NCBI RefSeq assembly: GCF_019800005.1
Contig: NZ_JABGCL010000001.1
Location: 239,641 to 303,640, forward strand
Direction of reading: 5' to 3'
DNA: 64,000 nt
From: Geminicoccus harenae
GTDB lineage: Bacteria > Pseudomonadota > Alphaproteobacteria > Geminicoccales > Geminicoccaceae
Made by a program: the position numbers and the translations under genes. Below, piece by piece: positions 44,160 to 53,395 of this stretch; position 1 is the first letter of the stretch; each line of letters begins with the position of its first letter. Under the pieces are notes generated by a model. The model saw only the letters and a list, made by a program, of their open reading frames with translations, was not told where the DNA came from and searched no databases.

Positions 44160-45044
44160 ATGATCCTGGTGACGGGTGCGACGGGTGCCAACGGCCGGCA
44201 GGTCGTCGATCTGCTCGCGAAGGCGAACGCACGGGTGCGCGCCATGGTGCGCTCGCCCGCCAAGGCGGGTGATCTGGCGAGGTGCGACGGCGTCGAGCTG
44301 GTCGGCGGCGATTTCGACGATCCGGCATCGCTTCGGGATGCCCTGGATGGCGTGGAGCGGGCCTTGCTTCTGACGCCCTCCACCGCGAAGGCCGAAGAGC
44401 GGCAACTCCGCTTCGTCGAGATGGCCCAGGCGGCAGGCGTCCGCCAGATCGTCAAGTTCTCGCAGTTCGCCGCGGATCGGGATTCGCCGGTGCGCTTCCT
44501 GCGCTACCACGCGGCGGTCGAGGAGGCGATCCGTGCAAGCGGCATGGCATGGACCTTCCTGCGGCCCAACCTGTTCATGCAGGGGTTGCTGGCCTTTGCC
44601 GGCTCGATCGCCGAACAGGGCCGCTTCTTCGCCGCGGCAGGCAGCGCCCGCGTTAGTGTCGTCGACGTGCGCGACAATGCCGCCGTGGCCGTGGCGGCGC
44701 TGACGGACGATGGCCATGCCGGAAGGATCTATACGCTGACCGGGCCGGAAGCTCTGAGCCACGCCGAGATGGCGAGCAGGATCGCCGCGGCGACCGGACG
44801 GCCCGTCGCCTTCGTCGACGTGTCCCCTCAGGAGATGCGTGCGGCGCTCGACCAACTCGGGATGGATCCCTGGCAGGCCGACGGCCTGATCGAGGACTAT
44901 GCGCATTACCGGCGTGGCGAGGCGAGCGAGGTGACGCAGGACGTGGAGGATGTGACAGGACGCCGCCCGCGCTCGTTCGACGACTTCGCGCGCGACCATG
45001 CCGAAGCCTTCAGCTCTGAAGGCTCGTCAGCACCTGAAGCCTGA
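44160..45044 (+). CDS. NmrA-like NAD(P)-binding protein (atypical SDR)
   Basis: This 294-residue atypical short-chain dehydrogenase has MILVTGATGANGRQVVDLL (Rossmann GxxGxxG) and no Tyr-x3-Lys catalytic pair in the usual place, which is typical of NmrA/YcbG-like quinone-reductase or redox-sensor proteins. AGGAGAAG lies before the ATG. It has its own 98-base upstream region and is likely outside the sugar operon. Confidence 0.85.
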   Translation: MILVTGATGANGRQVVDLLAKANARVRAMVRSPAKAGDLARCDGVELVGGDFDDPASLRDALDGVERALLLTPSTAKAEERQLRFVEMAQAAGVRQIVKFSQFAADRDSPVRFLRYHAAVEEAIRASGMAWTFLRPNLFMQGLLAFAGSIAEQGRFFAAAGSARVSVVDVRDNAAVAVAALTDDGHAGRIYTLTGPEALSHAEMASRIAAATGRPVAFVDVSPQEMRAALDQLGMDPWQADGLIEDYAHYRRGEASEVTQDVEDVTGRRPRSFDDFARDHAEAFSSEGSSAPEA

Positions 45045-45067
45045 CGGATGAATTGCGGGCGGCGCTG

Positions 45068-45091
45068 ATGATCCGCCACTTGGCGGATCAT
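45068..45091. promoter_or_regulatory. Perfect 10-bp palindromic hairpin between NmrA-like and HlyU genes
   Basis: ATGATCCGCC, ACTT, GGCGGATCAT. A further half-site TGGCGGAT follows at 45091-45098. No T-run follows, so either a terminator for the preceding gene or an operator for the HlyU-family gene. Confidence 0.5.
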
Positions 45092-45223
45092 GGCGGATGG
45101 CGGCCCCGGGGCATGGGCGCGCCGGGCGGCCGGGCCACCGCCGATGCCCTGCACCCTTGCCCTGCCGGTGGCGGTGCGTCACATGCCAGCGGAATATTTG
45201 GCCGATGGGGAAGGAAATCGACG

Positions 45224-45511
45224 ATGCTGGGCAAGCTCGTGGGCAGGCTGTTCGGCGGCGGTGGCGGCGGCAAGGCCGCGGCGGCGGCCGATCCGGTCGA
45301 GTATAACGGCTACGAGATCGTCGCCGACCCGATCAGCAATGGCGGCCAGTTCAACGTCGCCGGCACGATCCGCAAGAACTTCCCGGACGGGCCGAAGGAG
45401 CATCGCTTCATCCGGGCCGACACCCACAGCTCGCGCGACGACGCGGCCGGCCATTCCGTGCAGAAGGCCCGGCAGCTCATCGACGAGCAGGGCGACCGGC
45501 TGTTCCGCTGA
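45224..45511 (+). CDS. HlyU-family protein
   Basis: This 95-residue protein has the HlyU (PF10115-type) core: EYNGYEIVADPISNGGQFNVAGTI, then FIRADTHSSRDDA and the helix KARQLIDEQGDRLF. Named after the Vibrio hemolysin activator, alphaproteobacterial members are small and of unclear function. Glycine- and alanine-rich linker near the N-terminus. AAGGA before the ATG at 45224. Confidence 0.85.
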   Translation: MLGKLVGRLFGGGGGGKAAAAADPVEYNGYEIVADPISNGGQFNVAGTIRKNFPDGPKEHRFIRADTHSSRDDAAGHSVQKARQLIDEQGDRLFR

Positions 45512-45555
45512 CCGTCGCCGGCTCTTGCGAGCCGGCCGCCGAGGAGGAAACCGTC

Positions 45556-46332
45556 ATGCAGTCATTGAGCGCCCGGCGCGCCGCGTTCCGGGCCCTGCAT
45601 GCCGAAGGCTGCTTCGTGCTGCCCAATCCCTGGGATATCGGCGGTGCCCGCCGCCTCCAGGCCCAGGGCTTCAAGGCACTGGCCTCCACCAGCGCCGGGG
45701 TGGCCTGGTCGCTCGGGCGTGACGATGGCGAACTGTCCCGCGACGAGGTGCTGGCCCATCTGGAGGCGCTGGTGGCGGCGACCGACCTGCCGGTCAACGC
45801 CGACTTCGAGGCGGGCTTCGCCGACGCCCCGGACGAGGTCGCGGCCAATGTCGCGCTCGCGGTGGCGACCGGCGTGGCGGGGCTCTCGATCGAGGACCGC
45901 ACCGGCAAGGAACTCTACGAGCTGCCGCTCGCGGCCGAGCGGATCCGCGTGTCACGCGCCGCGATCGATCGGAGCGGGGCGGATGTCCTGCTGGTCGGCC
46001 GCACCGAAGGCTTCCTGGTCGGCCGCACCGGGCTCGATGCCACGCTGGAGCGGCTGAGAGCCTATGCGGCGGCCGGCGCGGACGTCCTCTATACCCCGGG
46101 TGTCAGCGATCCGGACGCCATCCGGGCCATCGTCCAGGCAGTGGCGCCCAAGCCCGTCAACGTGCTGCTCTGGCGGCCGGAGATGCGGGTCGCCGACTTG
46201 GCGGCGCTGGGCGTGCGCCGGGTCAGCGTCGGCGGGTTCCTGGCCCGTGCGGCCTGGGCCGGCTTTGCGGAGGCGGCGCGACAGCTCCATGACGATGGCA
46301 GCCTGCCGGCAGCGCTGTTTCCGAAGGCGTGA
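45556..46332 (+). CDS. Isocitrate lyase/PEP-mutase superfamily protein
   Basis: This 258-residue barrel has NPWDIGGARRLQAQGFKALASTSAGVAWSLG split over the first two strands, VNADFEAGFAD with the metal-binding acidic residues, IEDRTG and LVGRTEGFL. The usual KKCGH loop of true isocitrate lyases is absent, so it is in the oxaloacetate-decarboxylase/phosphonopyruvate-hydrolase-like group. Reaction: probably C-C bond cleavage of a small 2-oxo or hydroxy acid. Confidence 0.87.
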   Translation: MQSLSARRAAFRALHAEGCFVLPNPWDIGGARRLQAQGFKALASTSAGVAWSLGRDDGELSRDEVLAHLEALVAATDLPVNADFEAGFADAPDEVAANVALAVATGVAGLSIEDRTGKELYELPLAAERIRVSRAAIDRSGADVLLVGRTEGFLVGRTGLDATLERLRAYAAAGADVLYTPGVSDPDAIRAIVQAVAPKPVNVLLWRPEMRVADLAALGVRRVSVGGFLARAAWAGFAEAARQLHDDGSLPAALFPKA

Positions 46333-46337
46333 CCGGT

Positions 46338-46892
46338 TCAGCCTGGCTGGCGCGCCGGCAGCCACTGGATCAGCCGGGCAAAGGTCGCCCTGGCGGCGGC
46401 CAGCGCCGCGGGCTCGTCCCCTGGCGTGACGGCGGCGGTGAGCTCGCTGCGGAATGCCTGCCAGTTCCCCATGGTCTTGCGGCCATGGGGATTGAAGTAG
46501 CCGAGGCCGGCCACGCCGCTGCGTGCCAGCGCCTTGGCGATCACCGCACCGCCGAGCGTCGAGCCTTCCAGTACGTAGAGCGAGCCCCAGGCGCTGGCCT
46601 GGTCGGGCAGGGGCGCCAGGTCCGGGCGGGGCGGCAGCCCGTCCCGGTCACCCAGGAGCCGCAGATCGGCCGCCAGCAGCCCGAGGCGGCGGCGCGGGCG
46701 GAACCGCTCGCCCAGGAGCGCCTCGACCATCGGCTCCCAGGCGGCATGGAACCCGTGAAAGGCGCGCAGGACCCGGCGCAGGTGATCGAGGTCGAGCGGC
46801 GAGGCCAGCAGGTCCAGGCGTGCTTCCAGCACGGCATGGTCGGCTGACGTCTCTGCCCTCAGGCGGTCCAGGATGGTCGGGCGGTCGGGCAT
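46338..46892 (-). CDS. bphO: Biliverdin-producing heme oxygenase (BphO type)
   Basis: This 184-residue protein has His19 (TSADHAVLEARLDLL) as probable proximal heme ligand and the distal-helix segment GSLYVLEGSTLGGAVIAKAL with the glycines that bend over heme. The length suits bacterial heme oxygenases. It makes biliverdin IX-alpha, the chromophore of the divergent bacteriophytochrome. ATG at 46892. Confidence 0.9.
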   Translation of the reverse strand: MPDRPTILDRLRAETSADHAVLEARLDLLASPLDLDHLRRVLRAFHGFHAAWEPMVEALLGERFRPRRRLGLLAADLRLLGDRDGLPPRPDLAPLPDQASAWGSLYVLEGSTLGGAVIAKALARSGVAGLGYFNPHGRKTMGNWQAFRSELTAAVTPGDEPAALAAARATFARLIQWLPARQPG

Positions 46893-46919
46893 GCACGGTG
46901 TTCGGCGAAGCGGCCGGGC

Positions 46920-46967
46920 CAGGACCGGCCCGTGAGCGGCAACCGATACCGAAACGGCCCGGTCCTG
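46920..46967. repeat. Inverted repeat in the bphO/bphP divergent region
   Basis: CAGGACCGG (46920-46928) and CCGGTCCTG (46959-46967) are perfect 9-bp complements 30 bases apart. They lie in the 5' leader of bphO and could be an operator or a leader stem. Confidence 0.45.
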
Positions 46968-47069
46968 CCCACACGGAATGATGACGACGTTGCCGGGAAT
47001 GCGTAGGAACATGGGTGGCGGCTGCCCGGCTCGGCACCTCCGGACCATTAGTACGTGGAAAAAGGTGTG

Positions 47070-49244
47070 ATGGAGCGGCCCCTCGACGTGACCTCGTGCG
47101 AGCGGGAGCCGATCCGGATCCCCGGGGCCATCCAGCCGCATGGGGTGCTGCTGGCCGTCGATCCCGAACAACTCGTGGTTCGTCAGGCGGCCGGCGAGCC
47201 TGGCTCGCTGGGTGTCGCGGCGGGCGGGCTGCCGCTGGGCCGGCAGCTGGAGGAGTGGTCGACACCGCTCGCCGCACTGGTGCGGCAGTTCCAGGCGAAC
47301 CGGGCGCCCGGCGGCTTCCAGGGCAGCCTGAGCGAGGCAGGCCGGCCGGTCGACGTCACGGTGCATGGGGGCAAAGGCAGAGTCCTCCTGATCGAGCTGG
47401 AACCCGGCGACCCGGAGCGGGCGGGTGCGGCCGCGTGCCTGGCGGAAGTGGAGGAGGCGACCGGGGCATTCGAGCGGGCGCATGACAACGAGGAGCTGCT
47501 GCATCAGGCGGCCGTCCTGTTCCGGCGGATCACCGGCTTCGACCGGGTGATGGTCTACCGCTTCCTGGAGGACAATTCCGGGCAGGTGGTGGCCGAGGAC
47601 CAGGCGCCGGGGCTCCATTCCTTCCTGGACCACCGCTTCCCCGCTTCGGACATCCCCAGCCAGGCGCGCGACCTCTACGTGCGCAACACGGTGCGGGTGA
47701 TCCCGGACGTCACCTACCGGCCGCTGCCCCTGGAGCGGGCGCCGGGCGAGCCGGACGACGGGCCGCTCGACCTGTCGGACTGCGTGCTGCGCAGCGTGTC
47801 GCCGATCCATCTCCGATATCTGGAGAACATGGGGGTGGCCGCGTCGGCCTCGATCTCCATCGTGGCGGGCGACGTGCTCTGGGGGCTGATCGCCTGCCAC
47901 CACATGACCCCCCGCCGCCTGCCTTACGAGGTCCGGGCCATGTGCCGGGTGCTCGCACGGGTGCTTTCGCGGCAGATCGGCGCCCAGGCGGATGCGGCGA
48001 TCCATCGGCAGCGGATCCGGCTGCGGGCGATGGAGGACGATCTGCTGGGCAGGCTCGCCCGCGAGGACGGCTTCGAGGACGGCCTGGAGCGCCACGCCAC
48101 CGCCTTCACCCAGCTGATCAGCGCCGACGGGATGGCGATCTGCCGGGGCGGGCGGGTCGAGATCCATGGCGACTGCCCGGAACCGCACCAGGTGGAGGCC
48201 ATCCGCGACTGGCTGCTCGCCGCGGAGATGGTGCAGCCGTTCGCCACCGAGACGCTGCCCGAGCGCTTCGCGGCCGCCAGCGAGTTCGTCGCGACCGGGG
48301 CAGGGCTGCTCTCGATCGTGCTGAACCGCGCGGATGGGCTGGCGATCCTGTGGTTTCGCCGCGAGCAACTGCAGGTCGTCAAGTGGGGCGGCAATCCGCA
48401 CCAGGCCATGACCGTGGATGCCGCCTCCGGGCAGCTCACGCCGCGTGCCTCCTTCGAGCTCTGGCAGGAGACGGTGCGCGGCCGCGCGCGCGCCTGGTCA
48501 CGGGCGGAGATCGAGACCGCCGGGCGGCTGCGCATCCGGCTCGTGGAACTGCGCCAGGGCAAGCAGCTCGGCATCCTCAACGGCCAGTTGCACGGCATGA
48601 TCCAGGACAAGGAGAAGCTGCTGGCCGAGCAGGCGAACCTCCTGACGCAGAAGGACCTGCTGCTGCACGAGGTCAACCACCGCGTCCAGAACAGCCTGCA
48701 GCTGGTGAGCAGCTTCCTGTCGCTGCAGATGCGCGGCAGCCAGGATCCGCACGTCCTGGCCCAGCTGGAGGAAGCACGCCGCCGCCTGCACGCGGTGGCG
48801 CTGGTGCATCGCCGGCTCTACCAGACGGAGCAGGTACAGTCGGTGGAGATGGGCCGCTATCTCGACGAGCTGCGCCAGGACCTGGTGAGCTCGTTCGGGC
48901 CGGAATGGGCCGAGCAGCTGCAGGTCCGCTCCGACACGATCTCCGTGCCGACCGACCAGGCGGTGAGCCTCGGCCTGATCGTGACCGAGCTGGTCGTCAA
49001 CTCGGCCAAGTATGCCTACCAGGGCAAGGTCGGGCCAATCATTGTGCAGTTGCGGGAGCTGGCGGGCCGCGCGATCACGCTGACCGTGGCCGACCGCGGC
49101 GTGGGCGAGGCGGTGTCGAGCGGCACCGGGTTCGGGCTGCGCATGGTGCAGGCGCTGTGCGCTCAGTGGCAGGGCAGCATCGACCACCAGGACAACCGGC
49201 CCGGCCGCCGGGTCGTCATCACCTTTCGTGCCGCGGCCGCCTGA
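47070..49244 (+). CDS. bphP: Bacteriophytochrome sensor histidine kinase (PAS-GAF-PHY-HisKA_2-HATPase)
   Basis: This 724-residue light sensor has Cys10 (TSCEREPIRIPGAIQPHG), where biliverdin attaches. The GAF domain has PASDIPSQARDLY (Asp194) and RSVSPIHLRYLENMG (His247), and the PHY domain has the tongue motif PRASF (458-462). The kinase part is of the HisKA_2 class: phospho-acceptor probably His537 in HEVNHRVQN, N-box LIVTELVVNSAKYAY, then DRGVGE and GTGFGLRMV. The ATG at 47070 follows AAAGG. No response regulator is encoded nearby, so the output partner is elsewhere. Confidence 0.93.
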   Translation: MERPLDVTSCEREPIRIPGAIQPHGVLLAVDPEQLVVRQAAGEPGSLGVAAGGLPLGRQLEEWSTPLAALVRQFQANRAPGGFQGSLSEAGRPVDVTVHGGKGRVLLIELEPGDPERAGAAACLAEVEEATGAFERAHDNEELLHQAAVLFRRITGFDRVMVYRFLEDNSGQVVAEDQAPGLHSFLDHRFPASDIPSQARDLYVRNTVRVIPDVTYRPLPLERAPGEPDDGPLDLSDCVLRSVSPIHLRYLENMGVAASASISIVAGDVLWGLIACHHMTPRRLPYEVRAMCRVLARVLSRQIGAQADAAIHRQRIRLRAMEDDLLGRLAREDGFEDGLERHATAFTQLISADGMAICRGGRVEIHGDCPEPHQVEAIRDWLLAAEMVQPFATETLPERFAAASEFVATGAGLLSIVLNRADGLAILWFRREQLQVVKWGGNPHQAMTVDAASGQLTPRASFELWQETVRGRARAWSRAEIETAGRLRIRLVELRQGKQLGILNGQLHGMIQDKEKLLAEQANLLTQKDLLLHEVNHRVQNSLQLVSSFLSLQMRGSQDPHVLAQLEEARRRLHAVALVHRRLYQTEQVQSVEMGRYLDELRQDLVSSFGPEWAEQLQVRSDTISVPTDQAVSLGLIVTELVVNSAKYAYQGKVGPIIVQLRELAGRAITLTVADRGVGEAVSSGTGFGLRMVQALCAQWQGSIDHQDNRPGRRVVITFRAAAA

Positions 49245-49260
49245 CGGGTTCTCCCGGAGA

Positions 49261-50571
49261 TCAGCCCAGGTCCGCGGTCTCGCCGCCGCCCTGCGGGTGG
49301 AACGGCGGCGTGATCAGGACCTTGTCGATCCGCCGCCCGTCCATGTCGACCACCTCGAAGCGCCAGCCCTGCCAGGTGAAGCAGTCGCCCGCATCCGGGA
49401 TCCGGCCGAGCTGGGACAGGACGAACCCGGCCAGGCGCTGATAGTCGTCATGGTGCTGGAGCAGCCCTTCCAGGCCGATCGTGTGCTCGACGTCGTGGAT
49501 CGGCATCAGCCCGTCGACCAGCCAGGAGCCGTCCTCGCGCGGGTGCGCCTCGTAGGCGTCCTCGGCACCGGCCTCGGCGATGTCGCCGGCGATCGCGGCC
49601 ATGAGATCGGAGGGCGTGACGATGCCCTCGAACGCGCCATACTCGTCCACCACCACCGCCAGATGCACCGGCGCATCCTTGAACAGGCGGACCAGCCGGC
49701 CGGCATCGATCGTGTCGGGCACGATCGGCGGCTGGATCAGGCGCAGGCTCTCGCCGACCATACCCTTGCCCGGCGTCTTGCCGGCCAGATCCTTGGCCTG
49801 GACGACGCCCAGTATCTCCTCCTCGTCGCCCAGCACCGGAAAGCGCGAGCGCCCGGACGAGGCCATGGTGGCGATCGCGTCGCTCATCGACATGGCAGCC
49901 GGCAGGCTCACCACTTCCACCCTGGGCGTCATGATCGCGCGGACCGGCAGGTCGTTGATGCGCAGCAGGCCCTCCATCATGGAACCGGCCTCCTCGTCGA
50001 TCACGCCCGCCGCCCGGCTTTCGGAGATCAGCAGCGCCACCTCCTGCTCGGTCGGGACCTCGCGGACTTCCTTGGGCAGGCGCAGGAGCCGAAGCACGGC
50101 GTTGGTCGAGTATTCCAGGAGCCAGACCACCGGCGCCGCCACCTTGCCCAGGAGGATCATGGGCGCTGCGACGAACGCGGCGATCGCCTCGGAGAACTGG
50201 AGGGCCAACCGCTTGGGCACCAGCTCGCCCACCACCAGCGACAGCCAGGTGATGCCGGCCACCACGAGCCCGAAGGCGATCGGCGTGGCATATTCGCCGG
50301 CGATCGGCGCGATCCAGGCAGCCACGTAGACCGACAGGGTGGCGCCGCCATAGGCGCCGGCGACGATGCCGACCAGGGTGATGCCGATCTGGACGGTGGA
50401 CAGGAGGCGGGACGGGTTGTCCTGCAGCTTGAGCGCCAGGCCGGCCGCCTTGCTGCCCTCGTCCGCAGCCGTCTGGAGCCGGGCCCGCTTCGCCCGGACC
50501 ATCGCCATCTCCGCCATGGCGAAGAACCCGTTGAGCAGCACCAGGGCCACCACGACCAGAAGCTCGAACAC
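49261..50571 (-). CDS. CNNM/HlyC-CorC family membrane protein (hemolysin-related)
   Basis: This 436-residue protein has an N-terminal DUF21 membrane domain (about 1-180, with GELVPKRLALQFSEAIA), a CBS pair (about 205-325, RAIMTPRVEVVSL and HLAVVVDEYGAFEGIVTPSDLM) and a C-terminal CorC_HlyC domain. Proteins of this type are linked to Mg2+ and Co2+ export or to sensing of ion status. It is convergent with bphP, 16 bases apart. Confidence 0.9.
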   Translation of the reverse strand: MFELLVVVALVLLNGFFAMAEMAMVRAKRARLQTAADEGSKAAGLALKLQDNPSRLLSTVQIGITLVGIVAGAYGGATLSVYVAAWIAPIAGEYATPIAFGLVVAGITWLSLVVGELVPKRLALQFSEAIAAFVAAPMILLGKVAAPVVWLLEYSTNAVLRLLRLPKEVREVPTEQEVALLISESRAAGVIDEEAGSMMEGLLRINDLPVRAIMTPRVEVVSLPAAMSMSDAIATMASSGRSRFPVLGDEEEILGVVQAKDLAGKTPGKGMVGESLRLIQPPIVPDTIDAGRLVRLFKDAPVHLAVVVDEYGAFEGIVTPSDLMAAIAGDIAEAGAEDAYEAHPREDGSWLVDGLMPIHDVEHTIGLEGLLQHHDDYQRLAGFVLSQLGRIPDAGDCFTWQGWRFEVVDMDGRRIDKVLITPPFHPQGGGETADLG

Positions 50572-50702
50572 CTACCCTCGCAGAAGGTCGTCACCAAGGC
50601 CTCTAGGATGTGGTTTCCCTGGCCCGTAGGGAAGCCCACATCGCAGCCGCCTGCGCAGAAGGCCGCCGCGCCACTGGCCGCACCGCGCCGGGACCGGCCG
50701 GG

Positions 50703-51326
50703 CTAGCCGTTGCGCCAGGCGCTCACGAAGGCGCGGGCACGCTCGGCCACCGCCTCGGCATCCATGCCCGGCTTGTAGAGGGCCGAGCCCAGGCCGAAGC
50801 CGTCGGCGCCGGCTTGGCGGTAGGCAGCCATGCTGTCCGGCTCGATCCCGCCCACCGGGAAGACCGGCATGGTCCTGGGCAGGACCGCGCGCAGCGCCTT
50901 GACCACCTTGGGCGGGATCATCTCGGCCGGGAACAGCTTCAGCCCGTCCGTGCCGGCATCGATCGCGGCGAAGGCCTCGGTAGGCGTGGCGATACCCGGC
51001 AAGGTCAGGAGGTTCCGGGCCTTGGCGGCCCGGATCAGGGCCGGGTCGCCATGCGGGGTCACCATCAGCCGGCCGCCGGCCTCCACCAGGCGGTCCAGAT
51101 CCGCGGTCGTGCGCATCGTCCCGGCACCCACCAGGATGTCGGCGCCGAACTCTCCGGCCAGCCGGGCGATGCTCTCGAACGGCTCCGGCGAGTTCAGCGG
51201 CACCTCCAGGATCGCGAACCCGGCCTCGACCAGCGCCCGGCCGATCGGCAGCACCTCATCCGGCTGGATGCCGCGCAGGATGGCGACCAGCGGCAGGCGG
51301 TCGGTGAAGCTGGCGAGTTCGGTCAC
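50703..51326 (-). CDS. dgoA: 2-dehydro-3-deoxy-6-phosphogalactonate aldolase
   Basis: This 207-residue class I aldolase is of the KDPG/KDPGal family: Glu in ILEVPLNSPEP, Schiff-base Lys in DGLKLFPAE, and the phosphate-binding PVGGI and GFGLGSALYKPG of the galactonate type. It splits KDPGal to pyruvate and glyceraldehyde-3-phosphate. The GTG at 51326 overlaps the kinase stop (GTGA). GGAG lies 8 bases upstream. Confidence 0.92.
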   Translation of the reverse strand: MTELASFTDRLPLVAILRGIQPDEVLPIGRALVEAGFAILEVPLNSPEPFESIARLAGEFGADILVGAGTMRTTADLDRLVEAGGRLMVTPHGDPALIRAAKARNLLTLPGIATPTEAFAAIDAGTDGLKLFPAEMIPPKVVKALRAVLPRTMPVFPVGGIEPDSMAAYRQAGADGFGLGSALYKPGMDAEAVAERARAFVSAWRNG

Positions 51327-52255
51327 GGGCGGGACTCCTCGGTCAGGCCGGCCAGCCTGGCGATGCGGAACTGGCCGAGAAAAGCGGCGTCGGGATGGGC
51401 GGTCTCGGTGGCGATGCCGAGGATGCCGGCCGCCTCGGCATAGCGCTGCGCCAGCGTCGCCCCACCCACCACGACCAGGCGGCCCGCCGTCGTGCCGAAC
51501 TCGTCGGTGGCCTCCACCAGCTCGCTGCCGATCACGAGGCCCGAGAGCCAGGCCGGCCCGGCCTCGGTGCCGAGCTCGCCGAACAGGGCCAGGGCGCGGG
51601 CACCGAACAGCCGGCGCAGCAGCCCGCCGCCGGTGCGGTCGGCTGCCCGGCGCACGCCCCGGGCGAATGCCGCCGCGTCGAACGGGTCGGGTTCGTCCAA
51701 AGACGGCATGGTATGGCGCAGGATGGTGTGCCGGCGCAGGGCCGCGAACAGCTCGCCGGTCAGGTAGCTGGCAAAGCTCGCGATCCTGCCGCCCTCGACC
51801 CGGACCCATTTGGAATGGGTGCCGGGCAGCACGAACAGGCCGGCACCCTCGCCGGCGCAGCCCAGGATCTGGGTCTCCTCGCCGCGCATCACGTCCGGGA
51901 TGCCCGCCGGATTGCGGTACGACATGCCGGGCACGATGTGCAGCACGCTGCCGTCCGCCGTGGTGAAGCGGAGCAGACCCTCTGCGATCTCGGCGGCGCC
52001 GGCCGGGCAGGGGACATAGGCCGCCTCGCGCCAGCCGGTCCTGGCCCCCACCATCCCTGACGCCAGCACCGGCAGGTCCGGATGCGCGGCCCGCCAGCGA
52101 CCGGTCGCCGCGGCAAAGGCGGTATCGACCCCCCCTTCCGGCAGGCTGGTGATACCGTGGGACGAGGCGTGGCGGTCCAGGATCGCGCCGTCCGGCCCGA
52201 TCAGGGCCGCGCGCAGGGAGCTGGTGCCCCAGTCCAGGCCGATCAGCGCCGCCAC
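51323..52255 (-). CDS. dgoK: 2-dehydro-3-deoxygalactonokinase
   Basis: This 310-residue sugar-acid kinase begins at GTG 52255 (AGGAGG, 6 bases upstream). GLDWGTSSLRA is the ATP-site start, followed by SGMVGARTGW, GEETQILG and LPGTHSKWV, all typical of DgoK. It phosphorylates 2-keto-3-deoxygalactonate before the coupled aldolase. No galactonate dehydratase (DgoD) is in the window. Confidence 0.92.
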   Translation of the reverse strand: MAALIGLDWGTSSLRAALIGPDGAILDRHASSHGITSLPEGGVDTAFAAATGRWRAAHPDLPVLASGMVGARTGWREAAYVPCPAGAAEIAEGLLRFTTADGSVLHIVPGMSYRNPAGIPDVMRGEETQILGCAGEGAGLFVLPGTHSKWVRVEGGRIASFASYLTGELFAALRRHTILRHTMPSLDEPDPFDAAAFARGVRRAADRTGGGLLRRLFGARALALFGELGTEAGPAWLSGLVIGSELVEATDEFGTTAGRLVVVGGATLAQRYAEAAGILGIATETAHPDAAFLGQFRIARLAGLTEESRP

Positions 52256-52390
52256 CTCATTCCTCCTCCTGCCGTGTCGCCGCGCGGACGCTAGCCTCTT
52301 GCCCGTGGCGGCGAAAGCGCCGAAGCGGCAGGCCCGAGCCGGGCGGCCAGCCGCCCCGGCCGATCCTGCGCGTGTCGATGAAAGGAAGCG

Positions 52391-53281
52391 ATGTTGACGA
52401 ACGTGGTGGCGGTGGGCCTGACCACCCAGGGCCAGGACGGCCGGCCGGACAGCCTCTTGCCGATGCTCCAGGCGATCCAGGCCGCTGGCGCGGACGCGGC
52501 CGAGATCGCGCTGTACGACCTGGACGTGGTGGCCGGTGGCCGGCCGCTGGAGCGGCAGTTCGCCCGGGTCCTGGAGATCGCATCCGAATTCGCGCTGCGC
52601 TACTCCGTCCACGGGCCGATCGCCTCCAACCCCTGGGACCTGCGCCACCGCGAGATCCACGAGGCGGTGGCCGAGGCGCACCTCGCGATGGCCGGGCGGC
52701 TCGGTGCCGGGATCTATGTGCAGCATTCCGGGCGCACCGTGCATGCGACCGGGCCGGAACTGGCGGCGCTGCGTGCCCAGGAGCGTGACTTCCTGAAGCG
52801 CCTGGGCGATCAGGCCGGCCGCATAAGTGTCACCGTCGTCGTGGAGAACCTGTTCGGCGAGCGGGCGGGGGCTCTCTCCCAGTTGCCGCACGAGGTGGCC
52901 GAGCAGGTTGCGGAGGTCGACCACCCGCATGTCCGGGTGCTGATCGACTTCAGCCATGCCTATCAGGAAGCGACCAGGCGCGGCGTCGACCCGTGGGCAT
53001 CGGTGCGCCAGGCGGCACCGCTCACCGCCCACCTCCACGTCCATGACAGCTTCGGCCGAACTGCCACCATGCTGGGCCATACCCGCTCGGAAACGGTGGC
53101 GTTCGGCATGGGCGACCTGCACCTGCCGCCCGGCTGGGGCGACATCCCGTGGGACATGCTGTTCGGCGAACTGCGCTTCCTGCCGGGCACCATTGCCAAT
53201 GTCGAGCTGCCGGCACGCTATGCCGAGCACGCGCCCGAGGTCGTGGCCCAGGTGCGGGAGATGTTGGGGCTCGGCCGGTAA
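52391..53281 (+). CDS. TIM-barrel sugar isomerase/epimerase-like protein (D)
   Basis: This 296-residue barrel of the xylose-isomerase-like fold is divergent from dgoK. Candidate metal ligands: His in RYSVHGPIAS and YVQHSGRTV, Glu in VVVENLFGE, Asp and His in VLIDFSHAYQ, His in AHLHVHDSFG, and Glu in ANVELPARY. Substrate unknown. Orientation opposite dgoKA suggests shared control of a galactonate-like or deoxy-sugar pathway. Confidence 0.82.
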   Translation: MLTNVVAVGLTTQGQDGRPDSLLPMLQAIQAAGADAAEIALYDLDVVAGGRPLERQFARVLEIASEFALRYSVHGPIASNPWDLRHREIHEAVAEAHLAMAGRLGAGIYVQHSGRTVHATGPELAALRAQERDFLKRLGDQAGRISVTVVVENLFGERAGALSQLPHEVAEQVAEVDHPHVRVLIDFSHAYQEATRRGVDPWASVRQAAPLTAHLHVHDSFGRTATMLGHTRSETVAFGMGDLHLPPGWGDIPWDMLFGELRFLPGTIANVELPARYAEHAPEVVAQVREMLGLGR

Positions 53282-53395
53282 GGGTGCGACAATTCTCGCC
53301 ACGTTGATGGCTGGTTTCGGCCAGGACATGGCTTCTTCATTCCCGGCATAAGTAAATCCACTTCCGGAAAAGCATCGCTTCAGTCCCGGATGATC

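Noticed and set aside
46893..48401. N-terminal extension of heme oxygenase to 687 codons
   Set aside because: It reads antisense through bphP. The real protein starts at ATG 46892, giving the family length of 184 residues.
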